DNA from: Aequorivita sp.
Lineage (GTDB): Bacteria; Bacteroidota; Bacteroidia; Flavobacteriales; Flavobacteriaceae
DNA length: 7,634 nt
NCBI GenBank assembly: GCA_002733915.1
Contig: NVXN01000002.1
Span: forward strand, 61,766 to 69,399
Reading direction: 5' to 3'
The notes under the pieces are model-generated. The model was not told where the DNA came from. It saw only the letters and a program-made list of their open reading frames with translations, and ran no database searches. Below are positions 1-5,466 of this stretch, in pieces (positions within the stretch are counted from its first letter, which is position 1; each line of letters begins with the position of its first letter). The position numbers and the translations under genes are program-made.

Positions 1-2
1 AT

Positions 3-359
3 AACCTTTCTACAGGTCCCGTAATTGTACTTGTTGCAGGAGTATTTGTATTACTTTCCTTTATATTTTCGCACAAACGGGGACTATTATTTCGTGAAAT
101 CCGTTTTCGAAAAAATCGCACCGATTTAAAGCTGATGAAAACCCTTCAGTTTATGTACGGCATTGCCCAAGAACATGAAAATATTTCGCATCCGCACGCT
201 ATTCGTATTCTTAATAATTTCCAAGGTTTTACAAAAAGTTCACTTAAACAATTAGAAAACGTAGGCTGGATAGCCGTTGAGGGGCAACAATGGGCAATGA
301 CCCCAAAAGGTTATAAACAAGCGCAGGAAATGTATAATCAAAAACCCATACATGAGTAA
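3..359 (+). CDS. Metal ABC transporter permease (ABC-3 family), C-terminal part with winged-helix-like tail; 5' truncated by window edge
   Basis: The frame is open from the window edge to the TAA at 357-359, so this is the last 118 residues of a longer protein. The ATG at 135 is an internal Met, not the start. The visible part begins with the last transmembrane helix of an ABC-3 permease (STGPVIVLVAGVFVLLSFIF, then a basic HKRGLLFREIRFRK stop-transfer segment). This is the pattern expected of MntB/ZnuB/TroC-type subunits that import Mn, Fe or Zn. About 70 cytoplasmic residues follow that do not belong to the minimal permease. They read as a helix-turn-helix plus wing (HPHAIRILNNFQGFTKSSL, then GWIAVEGQQWAMTPKGYKQA), resembling the wing of DtxR-type regulators. 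The gene overlaps the next permease by 8 bases (ATGAGTAA), so the two are almost certainly co-translated as a heterodimer. The ATPase and metal-binding lipoprotein genes should lie upstream of the window. The family call is strong; the metal is not determined. Confidence 0.85.
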   Translation, partial: NLSTGPVIVLVAGVFVLLSFIFSHKRGLLFREIRFRKNRTDLKLMKTLQFMYGIAQEHENISHPHAIRILNNFQGFTKSSLKQLENVGWIAVEGQQWAMTPKGYKQAQEMYNQKPIHE

Positions 360-1512
360 TCCGCAAATAGAAATACAGCTTATTGCAGCCATTGTGGCTA
401 TGGCCTGCGCAATTCCAGGCGTATTTTTGGTTCTTCGGAAAATGGCTTTAATAAGCGATGCCATAAGCCATTCTATTCTTCCAGGTATCGTTATCGGATT
501 TTTTGTGACGCAAGATTTAAATTCACCATTACTTATTCTTTTGGCCGCCTTAACAGGTGTTATAACGGTTGTTATGGTAGAGTTTATCCAAAAAACCGGG
601 TTGGTTAAAGAAGATACGGCAATCGGTCTTGTTTTTCCAGTTTTATTTAGCATTGGCGTTATACTTATAGCAAAAAATGCGAACGATGTACATCTTGACG
701 TTGATGCTGTATTGTTAGGTGAATTGGCCTTTGCGCCTTTTGACAGATTGATGGTAGGAGGTGCGGATTGGGGCCCAAAATCACTTTGGGTAATGGGAAG
801 CATTTTATTCATTACAGTAAGTCTTTTAGTATTGTTTTTTAAAGAATTGAAAGTAACCACTTTTGATGCAGGGCTTTCTTCGGTGTTAGGAATATCGCCC
901 GTGGTTATGCATTATGGATTAATGTCCATTTCTTCCATAACGGTCGTAGGTGCCTTTGATGCCGTGGGAGCAATTCTAGTTGTGGCTTTGATGATTGCGC
1001 CTGCGGCCACGGCCTATTTGCTTACTGAAGACTTAAAAAAAATGATCTGGCTTTCCTTATTATTTGGCGTGTTTTCAGCTATTTCAGGTTATTGGGTTGC
1101 CAATTTTCTCGATGCCTCCATTTCTGGATCCATAGCAACAACTTTGGGCATTATCTTCTTGGTTGTTTATCTCTTCGCTCCCAAAAAAGGGCTTATATCG
1201 GTACTCTACCGCCAAAAACAGCAACGGATTGAGGTTTCACTCATTACTTTTTTGTTGCATTTAAACCGTCATGAAGAAGAAAGCGAGAGACATATCAATC
1301 ATTTGCAAGAACATATTAATTGGCAGGCTGTTCGTGCTAGGACTGTATTGGATTTGGCCGTAAAAAACAATCTTGTTAAAATAGAAGACGATATAGTTTT
1401 CCTCACTGAAAAAGGATTGGCTTTTACCGAAAAATCCCTTGAATACATCCTCAGCAATAAAGATGAAAAGATAGAGCCAATGAAAGAAGATTTCTTTCTT
1501 TTCAGGGGATAA
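352..1512 (+). CDS. Metal ABC transporter permease (ABC-3 family, Mn/Fe/Zn type) with C-terminal winged-helix-like domain
   Basis: This is a 386-residue inner-membrane permease. Residues about 8-280 form the multi-helix ABC-3 domain. They include the family signature around SDAISHSILPGI (residues 35-46) and the conserved VGAILVVALMIAPAATAYLL stretch (205-224). Family members are usually about 270-300 residues; the extra length is a cytoplasmic tail at about 290-386. The tail holds a helical segment (HINHLQEHINWQAVRARTVL) and a wing-like end (NNLVKIEDDIVFLTEKGLAF), the same plan as the tail of the preceding permease. The ATG at 352 is favoured because it gives the coupled 8-base overlap with the upstream stop and keeps the full first helix. 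The protein should pair with the upstream permease and an ABC ATPase to import a divalent metal. A nearby feo operon makes Mn or Fe more likely than Zn, but that is inference. Whether the tail binds DNA, metal or the ATPase cannot be told from sequence. Confidence 0.92.
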   Translation: MSNPQIEIQLIAAIVAMACAIPGVFLVLRKMALISDAISHSILPGIVIGFFVTQDLNSPLLILLAALTGVITVVMVEFIQKTGLVKEDTAIGLVFPVLFSIGVILIAKNANDVHLDVDAVLLGELAFAPFDRLMVGGADWGPKSLWVMGSILFITVSLLVLFFKELKVTTFDAGLSSVLGISPVVMHYGLMSISSITVVGAFDAVGAILVVALMIAPAATAYLLTEDLKKMIWLSLLFGVFSAISGYWVANFLDASISGSIATTLGIIFLVVYLFAPKKGLISVLYRQKQQRIEVSLITFLLHLNRHEEESERHINHLQEHINWQAVRARTVLDLAVKNNLVKIEDDIVFLTEKGLAFTEKSLEYILSNKDEKIEPMKEDFFLFRG

Positions 1513-1575
1513 AGTATCACGGGCAAAATTAATTTAGATACTAGATTTTCGCAAGTGATTTATACCGCCTGTTTT

Positions 1576-1602
1576 TTGGCACTAATTTTTAATGTATCTT
1601 TA
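1576..1602 (+). promoter_or_regulatory. Candidate Bacteroidota promoter for the 1624 gene
   Basis: A TTG at 1576-1578 and TATCTTTA at 1595-1602 resemble the flavobacterial -33 (TTG) and -7 (TAnnTTTG) elements. The last base of the -7 box deviates, and the 16-base spacing is slightly short. The position, about 20 bases before the ATG at 1624, fits a short leader. The 111-bp gap after the permease contains no hairpin followed by a T-run, so readthrough from the permease operon is also possible. Weak evidence based on motif matching only. Confidence 0.35.
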
Positions 1603-1623
1603 AAATTGATAAATATATAAATA

Positions 1624-2040
1624 ATGAAAAACTCACTTTTAGCAATCATCATTCTTTTTTCAACTCTTGCTTTTGGTCAGGAAGAAGCTGGAGAAACTCC
1701 TAAAATTGCCGTAAAAGTCCCAAAAGGCGAAACCATAGTTTTAAAAGGCGTTTCCATAAAATTTATGGAAGTTCTGGAGGACTCCCGATGTCCTGAAGGT
1801 GTGGATTGCATCTGGGCCGGACGCGCAATTGTTAAGGTAAAAGTGACGGCAAATGGAAAATCTGAGGAAAAACTGTTGATTTTTGGTGAAATAAGACCTG
1901 GGGAGGAAAAAAACACAAATCTCTATAGTTCCGCTAATTTTGCCATCAACGGATTATCCTTAAAGCCTTATCCAACTGCTGAGAGTGCAGGTAATATTAA
2001 TAATTATGCTTTATTGGTTTGCGAAGAGAAGAATAACTGA
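1624..2040 (+). CDS. Small secreted protein with RCPEGVDCIWAG motif, function unknown
   Basis: This 138-residue protein has a clear N-terminal signal peptide (residues 1 to about 19, hydrophobic core LLAIIILFSTLAF, likely cleavage near FGQ/E). No Cys sits at the cleavage site, so it is a soluble exported or periplasmic protein rather than a lipoprotein. The mature part looks beta-rich. Its most distinctive segment is DSRCPEGVDCIWAGRA (53-68), with Cys56 and Cys62 flanking a Pro-Glu-Gly turn and an invariant-looking Trp64. I recognise this RCPxGxxCxWAG pattern from small uncharacterised exported proteins in Bacteroidota and other bacteria, but know no established function. A third Cys (133) lies near the C-terminus. 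C56 and C62 could form a disulfide or a metal site. The gene follows a metal permease operon and converges on the feo operon, which hints at a metal link without proving one. The ATG at 1624 is chosen because the signal peptide starts there. Confidence 0.85.
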   Translation: MKNSLLAIIILFSTLAFGQEEAGETPKIAVKVPKGETIVLKGVSIKFMEVLEDSRCPEGVDCIWAGRAIVKVKVTANGKSEEKLLIFGEIRPGEEKNTNLYSSANFAINGLSLKPYPTAESAGNINNYALLVCEEKNN

Positions 2041-2199
2041 TTAATGGCAGCCACAATCTTTTTTTCCGCATTTGGTTTTTCCACCATCAAGCGTTCCACT
2101 TGAGTTTTGGCGTGATTCAAAAATTGGATTCCACACAAATTTCTTCAGCAAAAAGCCTGAGGCCAACAAAAATGTTATTAAAACTAAAATGGTCTGCAT
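2041..2199 (-). CDS. FeoB-associated Cys-rich membrane protein (52 aa)
   Basis: The minus strand reads from ATG (2199-2197) to TAA (2043-2041) and encodes 52 residues. There is one N-terminal transmembrane helix (MQTILVLITFLLASGFLLKK), a KFVWNPIF segment, and a short cytosolic tail ending in a Cys cluster, CGKKDCGCH (residues 44-52; Cys at 44, 49, 51). This is the architecture of the small FeoB-associated Cys-rich membrane proteins (Pfam FeoB_associated). They replace the Cys-rich C-terminal tail or FeoC of other Feo systems and probably bind or relay iron on the cytoplasmic side. The gene starts only 18 bases after the feoB stop on the same strand, so it is the third gene of the feo operon. 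Its stop codon directly abuts the stop of the convergent gene ending at 2040, with no bases between. It is easy to miss because of its size. Confidence 0.88.
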   Translation of the reverse strand: MQTILVLITFLLASGFLLKKFVWNPIFESRQNSSGTLDGGKTKCGKKDCGCH

Positions 2200-2217
2200 A
2201 ATTCAAAGATACTTATT

Positions 2218-4317
2218 TTACTTCAAAAATTGAAAGGCTCCCAATGCTACCACATAAGCAATCGCGCTCATTACAAACAATTGCCACATAGGCCATTTCC
2301 AACTATTGGTTTCCTTTTTTACAATTGCCAAGGTACTCATACATTGCATTGCAAAAGCGTAGAACAGCAATAATGAAACCCCACTGGCAAAATTGAAAAG
2401 CGGTCCGCCCAAAACGGGATTTATCTCAGCTGCCATTCGATTTTTTATCGTTTCTTCCTCCTCACTTCCCACACTATAAATGGTAGCGAGCGTTCCCACA
2501 AAAACTTCGCGAGCCGCAAAGGAGCTTACAATGGCAATGCCAATTTTCCAATCATAGCCTAAAGGCCGTACTGCAGGTTCAATGGCATGGCCAATCCTGC
2601 CGATATAAGAATGTTCCAATTTATAAGAGTCTATATGCATCTGCATATCTTCTTCTGAAAGATTTTGAGATGCGTATTCTTTTTGAATAATTTCTTCAGC
2701 ATTATTGAAATTTCCGGGGCCATAAGAAGCTAAAACCCATAGAATGATTGAAATTGCAAGAATTATTTTTCCCGCACCTAGCACAAATGCCTTGGTTTTT
2801 TCAACCACCGTAATTATTACATTCTTTGGAAGTGGAAGTTTGTAGTTGGGCATTTCAACCACAAAAAAGCTTTTGCTCCGTATTTTTAAAATTTTGTCGA
2901 GCAAATAGGCAGAAAATATAGCGGCACCAAACCCTAAAATGTACATAAACATAAGGGTAAGCCCTTGCAGGCTGAAAATACCTAACACACGTGTATCTGG
3001 AATTACCAAAGCAATTATTATCAAATAAACAGGCAACCGGGCCGAACAGGTTGTGAAAGGCGTTACCAATATAGTTATTAAACGTTCTTTCCAGTTTTCA
3101 ATATTACGTGTAGCCATAATTGCAGGAATAGCGCAGGCAGTTCCCGCAACAAGTGGCACCACACTTTTTCCGCTAAGCCCAAAACGACGCATCACACGGT
3201 CCATCAAAAAAACCACACGGCTCATATAGCCGGTTTCTTCCAAAATGGAAATGAAAAGAAATAGAAAGGCGATCTGTGGAATAAAAATTACGATCCCGCC
3301 AAGACCCGGAATAATTCCTTCGGCTATCAAATTTGTGAAATCACCCGGCGGCATTGTATTTTTTGTCCATTCGCTCAAGGAAGCAAAGGAGCTGTCAATA
3401 AAGTCCATCGGGTAAGCACTCCAATCAAATATAGCTTGGAAAATAAGCAATAGAATTCCGAAGAAAATTACATATCCCCAAACTTTATGGGTCAAAATTC
3501 TATCCAAACGGCTTCTTAAGTCTTTAGCATTTGCCGTATCTATGTGAAGTGTACGCTTTAAGGTTTCATTTATAAAATGATAACGCGCAATGATTTCTTT
3601 TTGTTGAAGCCTTTTAAGATTACTAACTGACTCGGTTTGAAAGGAGGCTACCCCCTTCAATTCATTTCGATCCAATTTTCCGAAATTTACATCCTGTGTA
3701 ATAACTAGCCACAATTTGTAAAGATCTTGGTTTGGAAATGCTTTTCGCAAACGGTCAAAATATTCCGGAGAGATGCTGGAAGCATTCAAGCACGGTTTTG
3801 TGGAAAGCTGATTGTAGTTTTCAATCAATTCTTTTAAATAATCAAAACCAAGGTTTTTTCGAGAACTGATAAGGGCAATCTTGGTTTTTAACTTTTCTTC
3901 TAATAATAGTATGTCTAAAGAAATGGCCTTGCGTTTCATCCTGTCAGACATGTTTATTGCAAGAATCGTGGGTATTCCCAAATCCTTTATTTGCGTGAAA
4001 AGCAACAGATTCCTTTTAAGGTTTTCAACATCTGCCACCACAATTGCAACATCTGGAAAATCTTTGTCATTTTTATTGAGAAGCAGTTCAATAACAACAT
4101 TTTCATCAACCGACGAAGCGTTTAAACTATAGGTACCCGGTAAATCAAGTATGTGGACTTTACAGGCTCGGCCAAGTTTGCAGATACCTTGTTTTTTTTC
4201 AACAGTAATTCCGGGATAGTTTCCCACTTTTTGGTTCAGCCCAGTGAGCCGGTTAAACACAGAGGTTTTTCCAGTGTTTGGGTTTCCAATAAGTGCCACA
4301 TTTATATGCTTCGCCAT
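2218..4317 (-). CDS. feoB: Ferrous iron transport protein B (FeoB), GTPase-coupled Fe(II) permease
   Basis: This 699-residue inner-membrane protein imports Fe(II). The N-terminal G domain shows G1 GNPNTGKTS (11-19), a switch I segment NYPGITVEK with Thr38, G3 DLPGTYSL (58-65), G4 NMSD (122-125) and a G5-like ISSRKNLG (150-157). A helical linker (about 165-270) follows. The membrane domain starts near residue 277, with gate signatures GTACAIPAIMATR (392-404, Cys395), TPFTTCSARLPVY (419-431, Cys424) and FAAREVFVGTL (600-610), plus AMQCMSTLA (656-664). The length is near that of other Bacteroidota FeoB proteins and shorter than E. coli FeoB (about 770). There is no Cys-rich C-terminal tail; the protein ends at AFQFLK, and that role seems to be supplied by the separate 52-residue gene just downstream. 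It starts 6 bases after the feoA stop, indicating translational coupling. All GTPase motifs look intact, so it should be functional. Confidence 0.98.
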   Translation of the reverse strand: MAKHINVALIGNPNTGKTSVFNRLTGLNQKVGNYPGITVEKKQGICKLGRACKVHILDLPGTYSLNASSVDENVVIELLLNKNDKDFPDVAIVVADVENLKRNLLLFTQIKDLGIPTILAINMSDRMKRKAISLDILLLEEKLKTKIALISSRKNLGFDYLKELIENYNQLSTKPCLNASSISPEYFDRLRKAFPNQDLYKLWLVITQDVNFGKLDRNELKGVASFQTESVSNLKRLQQKEIIARYHFINETLKRTLHIDTANAKDLRSRLDRILTHKVWGYVIFFGILLLIFQAIFDWSAYPMDFIDSSFASLSEWTKNTMPPGDFTNLIAEGIIPGLGGIVIFIPQIAFLFLFISILEETGYMSRVVFLMDRVMRRFGLSGKSVVPLVAGTACAIPAIMATRNIENWKERLITILVTPFTTCSARLPVYLIIIALVIPDTRVLGIFSLQGLTLMFMYILGFGAAIFSAYLLDKILKIRSKSFFVVEMPNYKLPLPKNVIITVVEKTKAFVLGAGKIILAISIILWVLASYGPGNFNNAEEIIQKEYASQNLSEEDMQMHIDSYKLEHSYIGRIGHAIEPAVRPLGYDWKIGIAIVSSFAAREVFVGTLATIYSVGSEEEETIKNRMAAEINPVLGGPLFNFASGVSLLLFYAFAMQCMSTLAIVKKETNSWKWPMWQLFVMSAIAYVVALGAFQFLK

Positions 4318-4323
4318 TATTGA

Positions 4324-4551
4324 TTATATCAATTCAATTTCAATCCTACTAGCTGTTTCTCTCCGAATGGCGAGATGGCTTCCGTTAATATTCAGATACA
4401 GCGGGTCGTTGAAGGGAGCCATTTGAACCAGTGCAACCTCATTGCCGGGAAGACAGCCCATCTCCAGAAGCTTCAGGGGAACAACATCTACGGAAAATTC
4501 CTTGATGATGCCGCGTTGGCCTTTTTTTAAGGAAGCGATAGTAATAACCAT
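4324..4551 (-). CDS. feoA: Ferrous iron transport protein A (FeoA), SH3-like
   Basis: This 75-residue cytosolic protein has the FeoA SH3-like fold. It shows ITIASLKKGQRGIIKEF at the N-terminus, the conserved LKLLEMGCLPGNEVAL turn (27-42), a strand pair around PLYLNINGSHLAIRRE, and a closing ASRIEIEL strand. FeoA proteins associate with the FeoB GTPase domain and are needed for Fe(II) uptake; the same fold forms the C-terminal domain of DtxR-family regulators. It is the first gene of a tight minus-strand operon, with feoB starting 6 bases beyond its stop and the Cys-rich small protein after that. A promoter-like element and a palindrome lie within about 40 bases upstream, suggesting iron- or manganese-responsive control of the whole operon. 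The length is normal for the family and the ATG at 4551 is the only reasonable start. Confidence 0.96.
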   Translation of the reverse strand: MVITIASLKKGQRGIIKEFSVDVVPLKLLEMGCLPGNEVALVQMAPFNDPLYLNINGSHLAIRRETASRIEIELI

Positions 4552-4558
4552 CTATTTA

Positions 4559-4575
4559 TTTAGATTGATTTTAAA
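4559..4575 (-). promoter_or_regulatory. Candidate operator (imperfect palindrome) in the feoA leader
   Basis: On the minus strand this reads TTTAAAATCAATCTAAA, a 17-base imperfect palindrome in which 12 of 17 positions match its own reverse complement. The outer TTTA/TAAA arms are perfect. It sits between the TACTTTTG -7 element and the feoA ATG, where a bound repressor would block transcription. The size and AT-rich arms would suit a DtxR/MntR- or Fur-type site, but I cannot match it to a proven consensus. In DNA this AT-rich, chance is a real alternative. Confidence 0.35.
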
Positions 4576-4580
4576 CAAGG

Positions 4581-4588
4581 CAAAAGTA
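4581..4588 (-). promoter_or_regulatory. Candidate -7 promoter element for the feo operon
   Basis: The minus strand reads TACTTTTG, an exact match to the Bacteroidota -7 consensus TAnnTTTG, with its last base 29 bases before the feoA start codon. No clean TTG -33 element sits at the expected distance; the region there is TTTTCC-rich. A start site near 4575 would give a leader of about 25 bases. The 109-base gap between feoA and the SCO1-like gene shows no clear terminator, so some readthrough from upstream is possible. Confidence 0.5.
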
Positions 4589-4660
4589 AAGGAAAAAAAG
4601 GACGTGGGAAAAGACCTTTTGAGATTTTTTAGCTGCGGTTAATTTTTAAGGTGCCAGGAA

Positions 4661-5326
4661 TTAATTTTCCTGTTTTAAGATTTGAATATCTGCCAATAAT
4701 TTTTCAATGGCCTCGGGATCTGTGCCGTCGTAAAAACCACGGATTCGCTTCTTTTTATCCACAAGCACAAAGTTTTCAGTATGCACCAAGTCGTTATCGG
4801 AATAGGGTACATCCTTTGCCGCGAGATACGATTTTCGGGCTAGGTCGTATATCTCCTTTTTATCGCCGGTCACTAAGTTCCATTTGGCATCATTCACACC
4901 TTTTTCCATTGTGTATTTTTTAAGTTGTGCAACACTGTCTATCTCTGGGGTTACGGTATGTGAAAGAAGCAAGACCTCATCATCGTTTTTCAATTCTTCT
5001 TGAATTTTCACCATGTGTTCCGTCATTATGGGACAAATAGTTTGGCAGGTAGTGAAGAAAAAATCGGCCACGTAGATTTTATTTTTGTAATCCTCTTGTG
5101 TGATTGTATCTCCATTTTGATTGATGAGGCTAAAATCTGCAATGGTATGGTATTTTTTTACGTATTGAAGCGTGCTGTCCACCAGCTCGGTTGAAACATC
5201 TGCTGGTTGATAAATTTTCAGCATCTCCTTTGGCTTCATTATTTGATAGATTACAGTGATAATTATGGCTGATAAAACCAATAAAACCACTGCGAAAAAT
5301 TTATATTTTTTGAAAAAAGTAAGCAT
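4661..5326 (-). CDS. SCO1/SenC family protein (thioredoxin-like copper chaperone for cytochrome c oxidase assembly)
   Basis: This 221-residue protein is anchored by one N-terminal transmembrane helix (about 10-29, after a basic FKKYKF start), with the rest facing the periplasm. The thioredoxin-like domain begins near residue 60 (IADFSLINQNGDTITQEDYK). It contains the SCO metal-binding motif CQTICP (Cys94, Cys98, Pro99) and the distal conserved His182 in DLVHTENFVLVD, the three ligands used for copper in this family. SCO proteins deliver copper to, or reduce, the CuA site of cytochrome c oxidase; some act mainly as thiol reductases. The length is typical. No oxidase gene is visible; the gene lies 109 bases upstream of feoA on the same strand and is divergent from the M1 peptidase. 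The ATG at 5326 is chosen because it precedes the basic-hydrophobic anchor and lies about 35 bases from a good -7 element. Confidence 0.93.
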   Translation of the reverse strand: MLTFFKKYKFFAVVLLVLSAIIITVIYQIMKPKEMLKIYQPADVSTELVDSTLQYVKKYHTIADFSLINQNGDTITQEDYKNKIYVADFFFTTCQTICPIMTEHMVKIQEELKNDDEVLLLSHTVTPEIDSVAQLKKYTMEKGVNDAKWNLVTGDKKEIYDLARKSYLAAKDVPYSDNDLVHTENFVLVDKKKRIRGFYDGTDPEAIEKLLADIQILKQEN

Positions 5327-5363
5327 TGCGTTAAATTTTAGACTTAAGGCACATAATTGGCTG

Positions 5364-5388
5364 CAAAAATAAGTTCTAAAACTGTCAA
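5364..5388 (-). promoter_or_regulatory. Candidate promoter for the SCO1-like gene
   Basis: The minus strand carries TATTTTTG at 5371-5364, an exact TAnnTTTG -7 match, preceded by TTG at 5388-5386. The 14-base spacing is shorter than the roughly 17-23 bases usual in flavobacteria, so the -33 assignment is weak while the -7 element is good. It would give a leader of about 30 bases before the ATG at 5326. Confidence 0.45.
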
Positions 5389-5407
5389 AATGAATACATT
5401 TAACATC

Positions 5408-5444
5408 CTAAATTCGATATTTAATTTAGAATTTACAATTTAGA
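5408..5444. repeat. AATTTAGA repeat cluster in the divergent promoter region
   Basis: AATTTAGA occurs at 5423-5430 and again at 5437-5444, start-to-start distance 14 bases. The inverted copy CTAAATT lies at 5408-5414, pairing with AATTTAG at 5423-5429 across an 8-base spacer. The cluster is between the divergent SCO1-like gene and the M1 peptidase, 23 bases before the peptidase ATG, in a place suitable for a regulator site. I saw no convincing TAnnTTTG for the peptidase in this stretch. The AT-richness makes chance plausible. Confidence 0.35.
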
Positions 5445-5466
5445 TTAACTTCAATTTCGCTTTATT

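Noticed and set aside
252..860. 202-codon minus-strand open frame opposite the permease genes
   Set aside because: It lies entirely antisense to two convincing ABC-3 permease frames, spans their overlap, and its translation shows no recognisable domain or coherent signal.
1513..1559. Possible hairpins after the second permease (AGTATC/GATACT at 1513-1518 and 1537-1542; ATCAC/GTGAT)
   Set aside because: The stems are short with long loops and no T-run follows, so this is not a credible terminator.
2204..2211. TATCTTTG on the minus strand just before the Cys-rich small gene
   Set aside because: It matches TAnnTTTG, but only 4 bases separate it from the ATG and it lies in the feoB-small gene gap of a tight operon. 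It would need a leaderless transcript, so it is most likely chance.
4655..4672. CAGGAA-TTAATT-TTCCTG inverted repeat across the SCO1-like stop codon
   Set aside because: It has only a 6-bp stem with no T-run after it on either strand; insufficient for a terminator call.
4651..4923. 90-codon plus-strand open frame
   Set aside because: It is antisense to the C-terminal half of the SCO1-like protein and has a low-complexity translation rich in Pro/Arg/Phe with no family resemblance.
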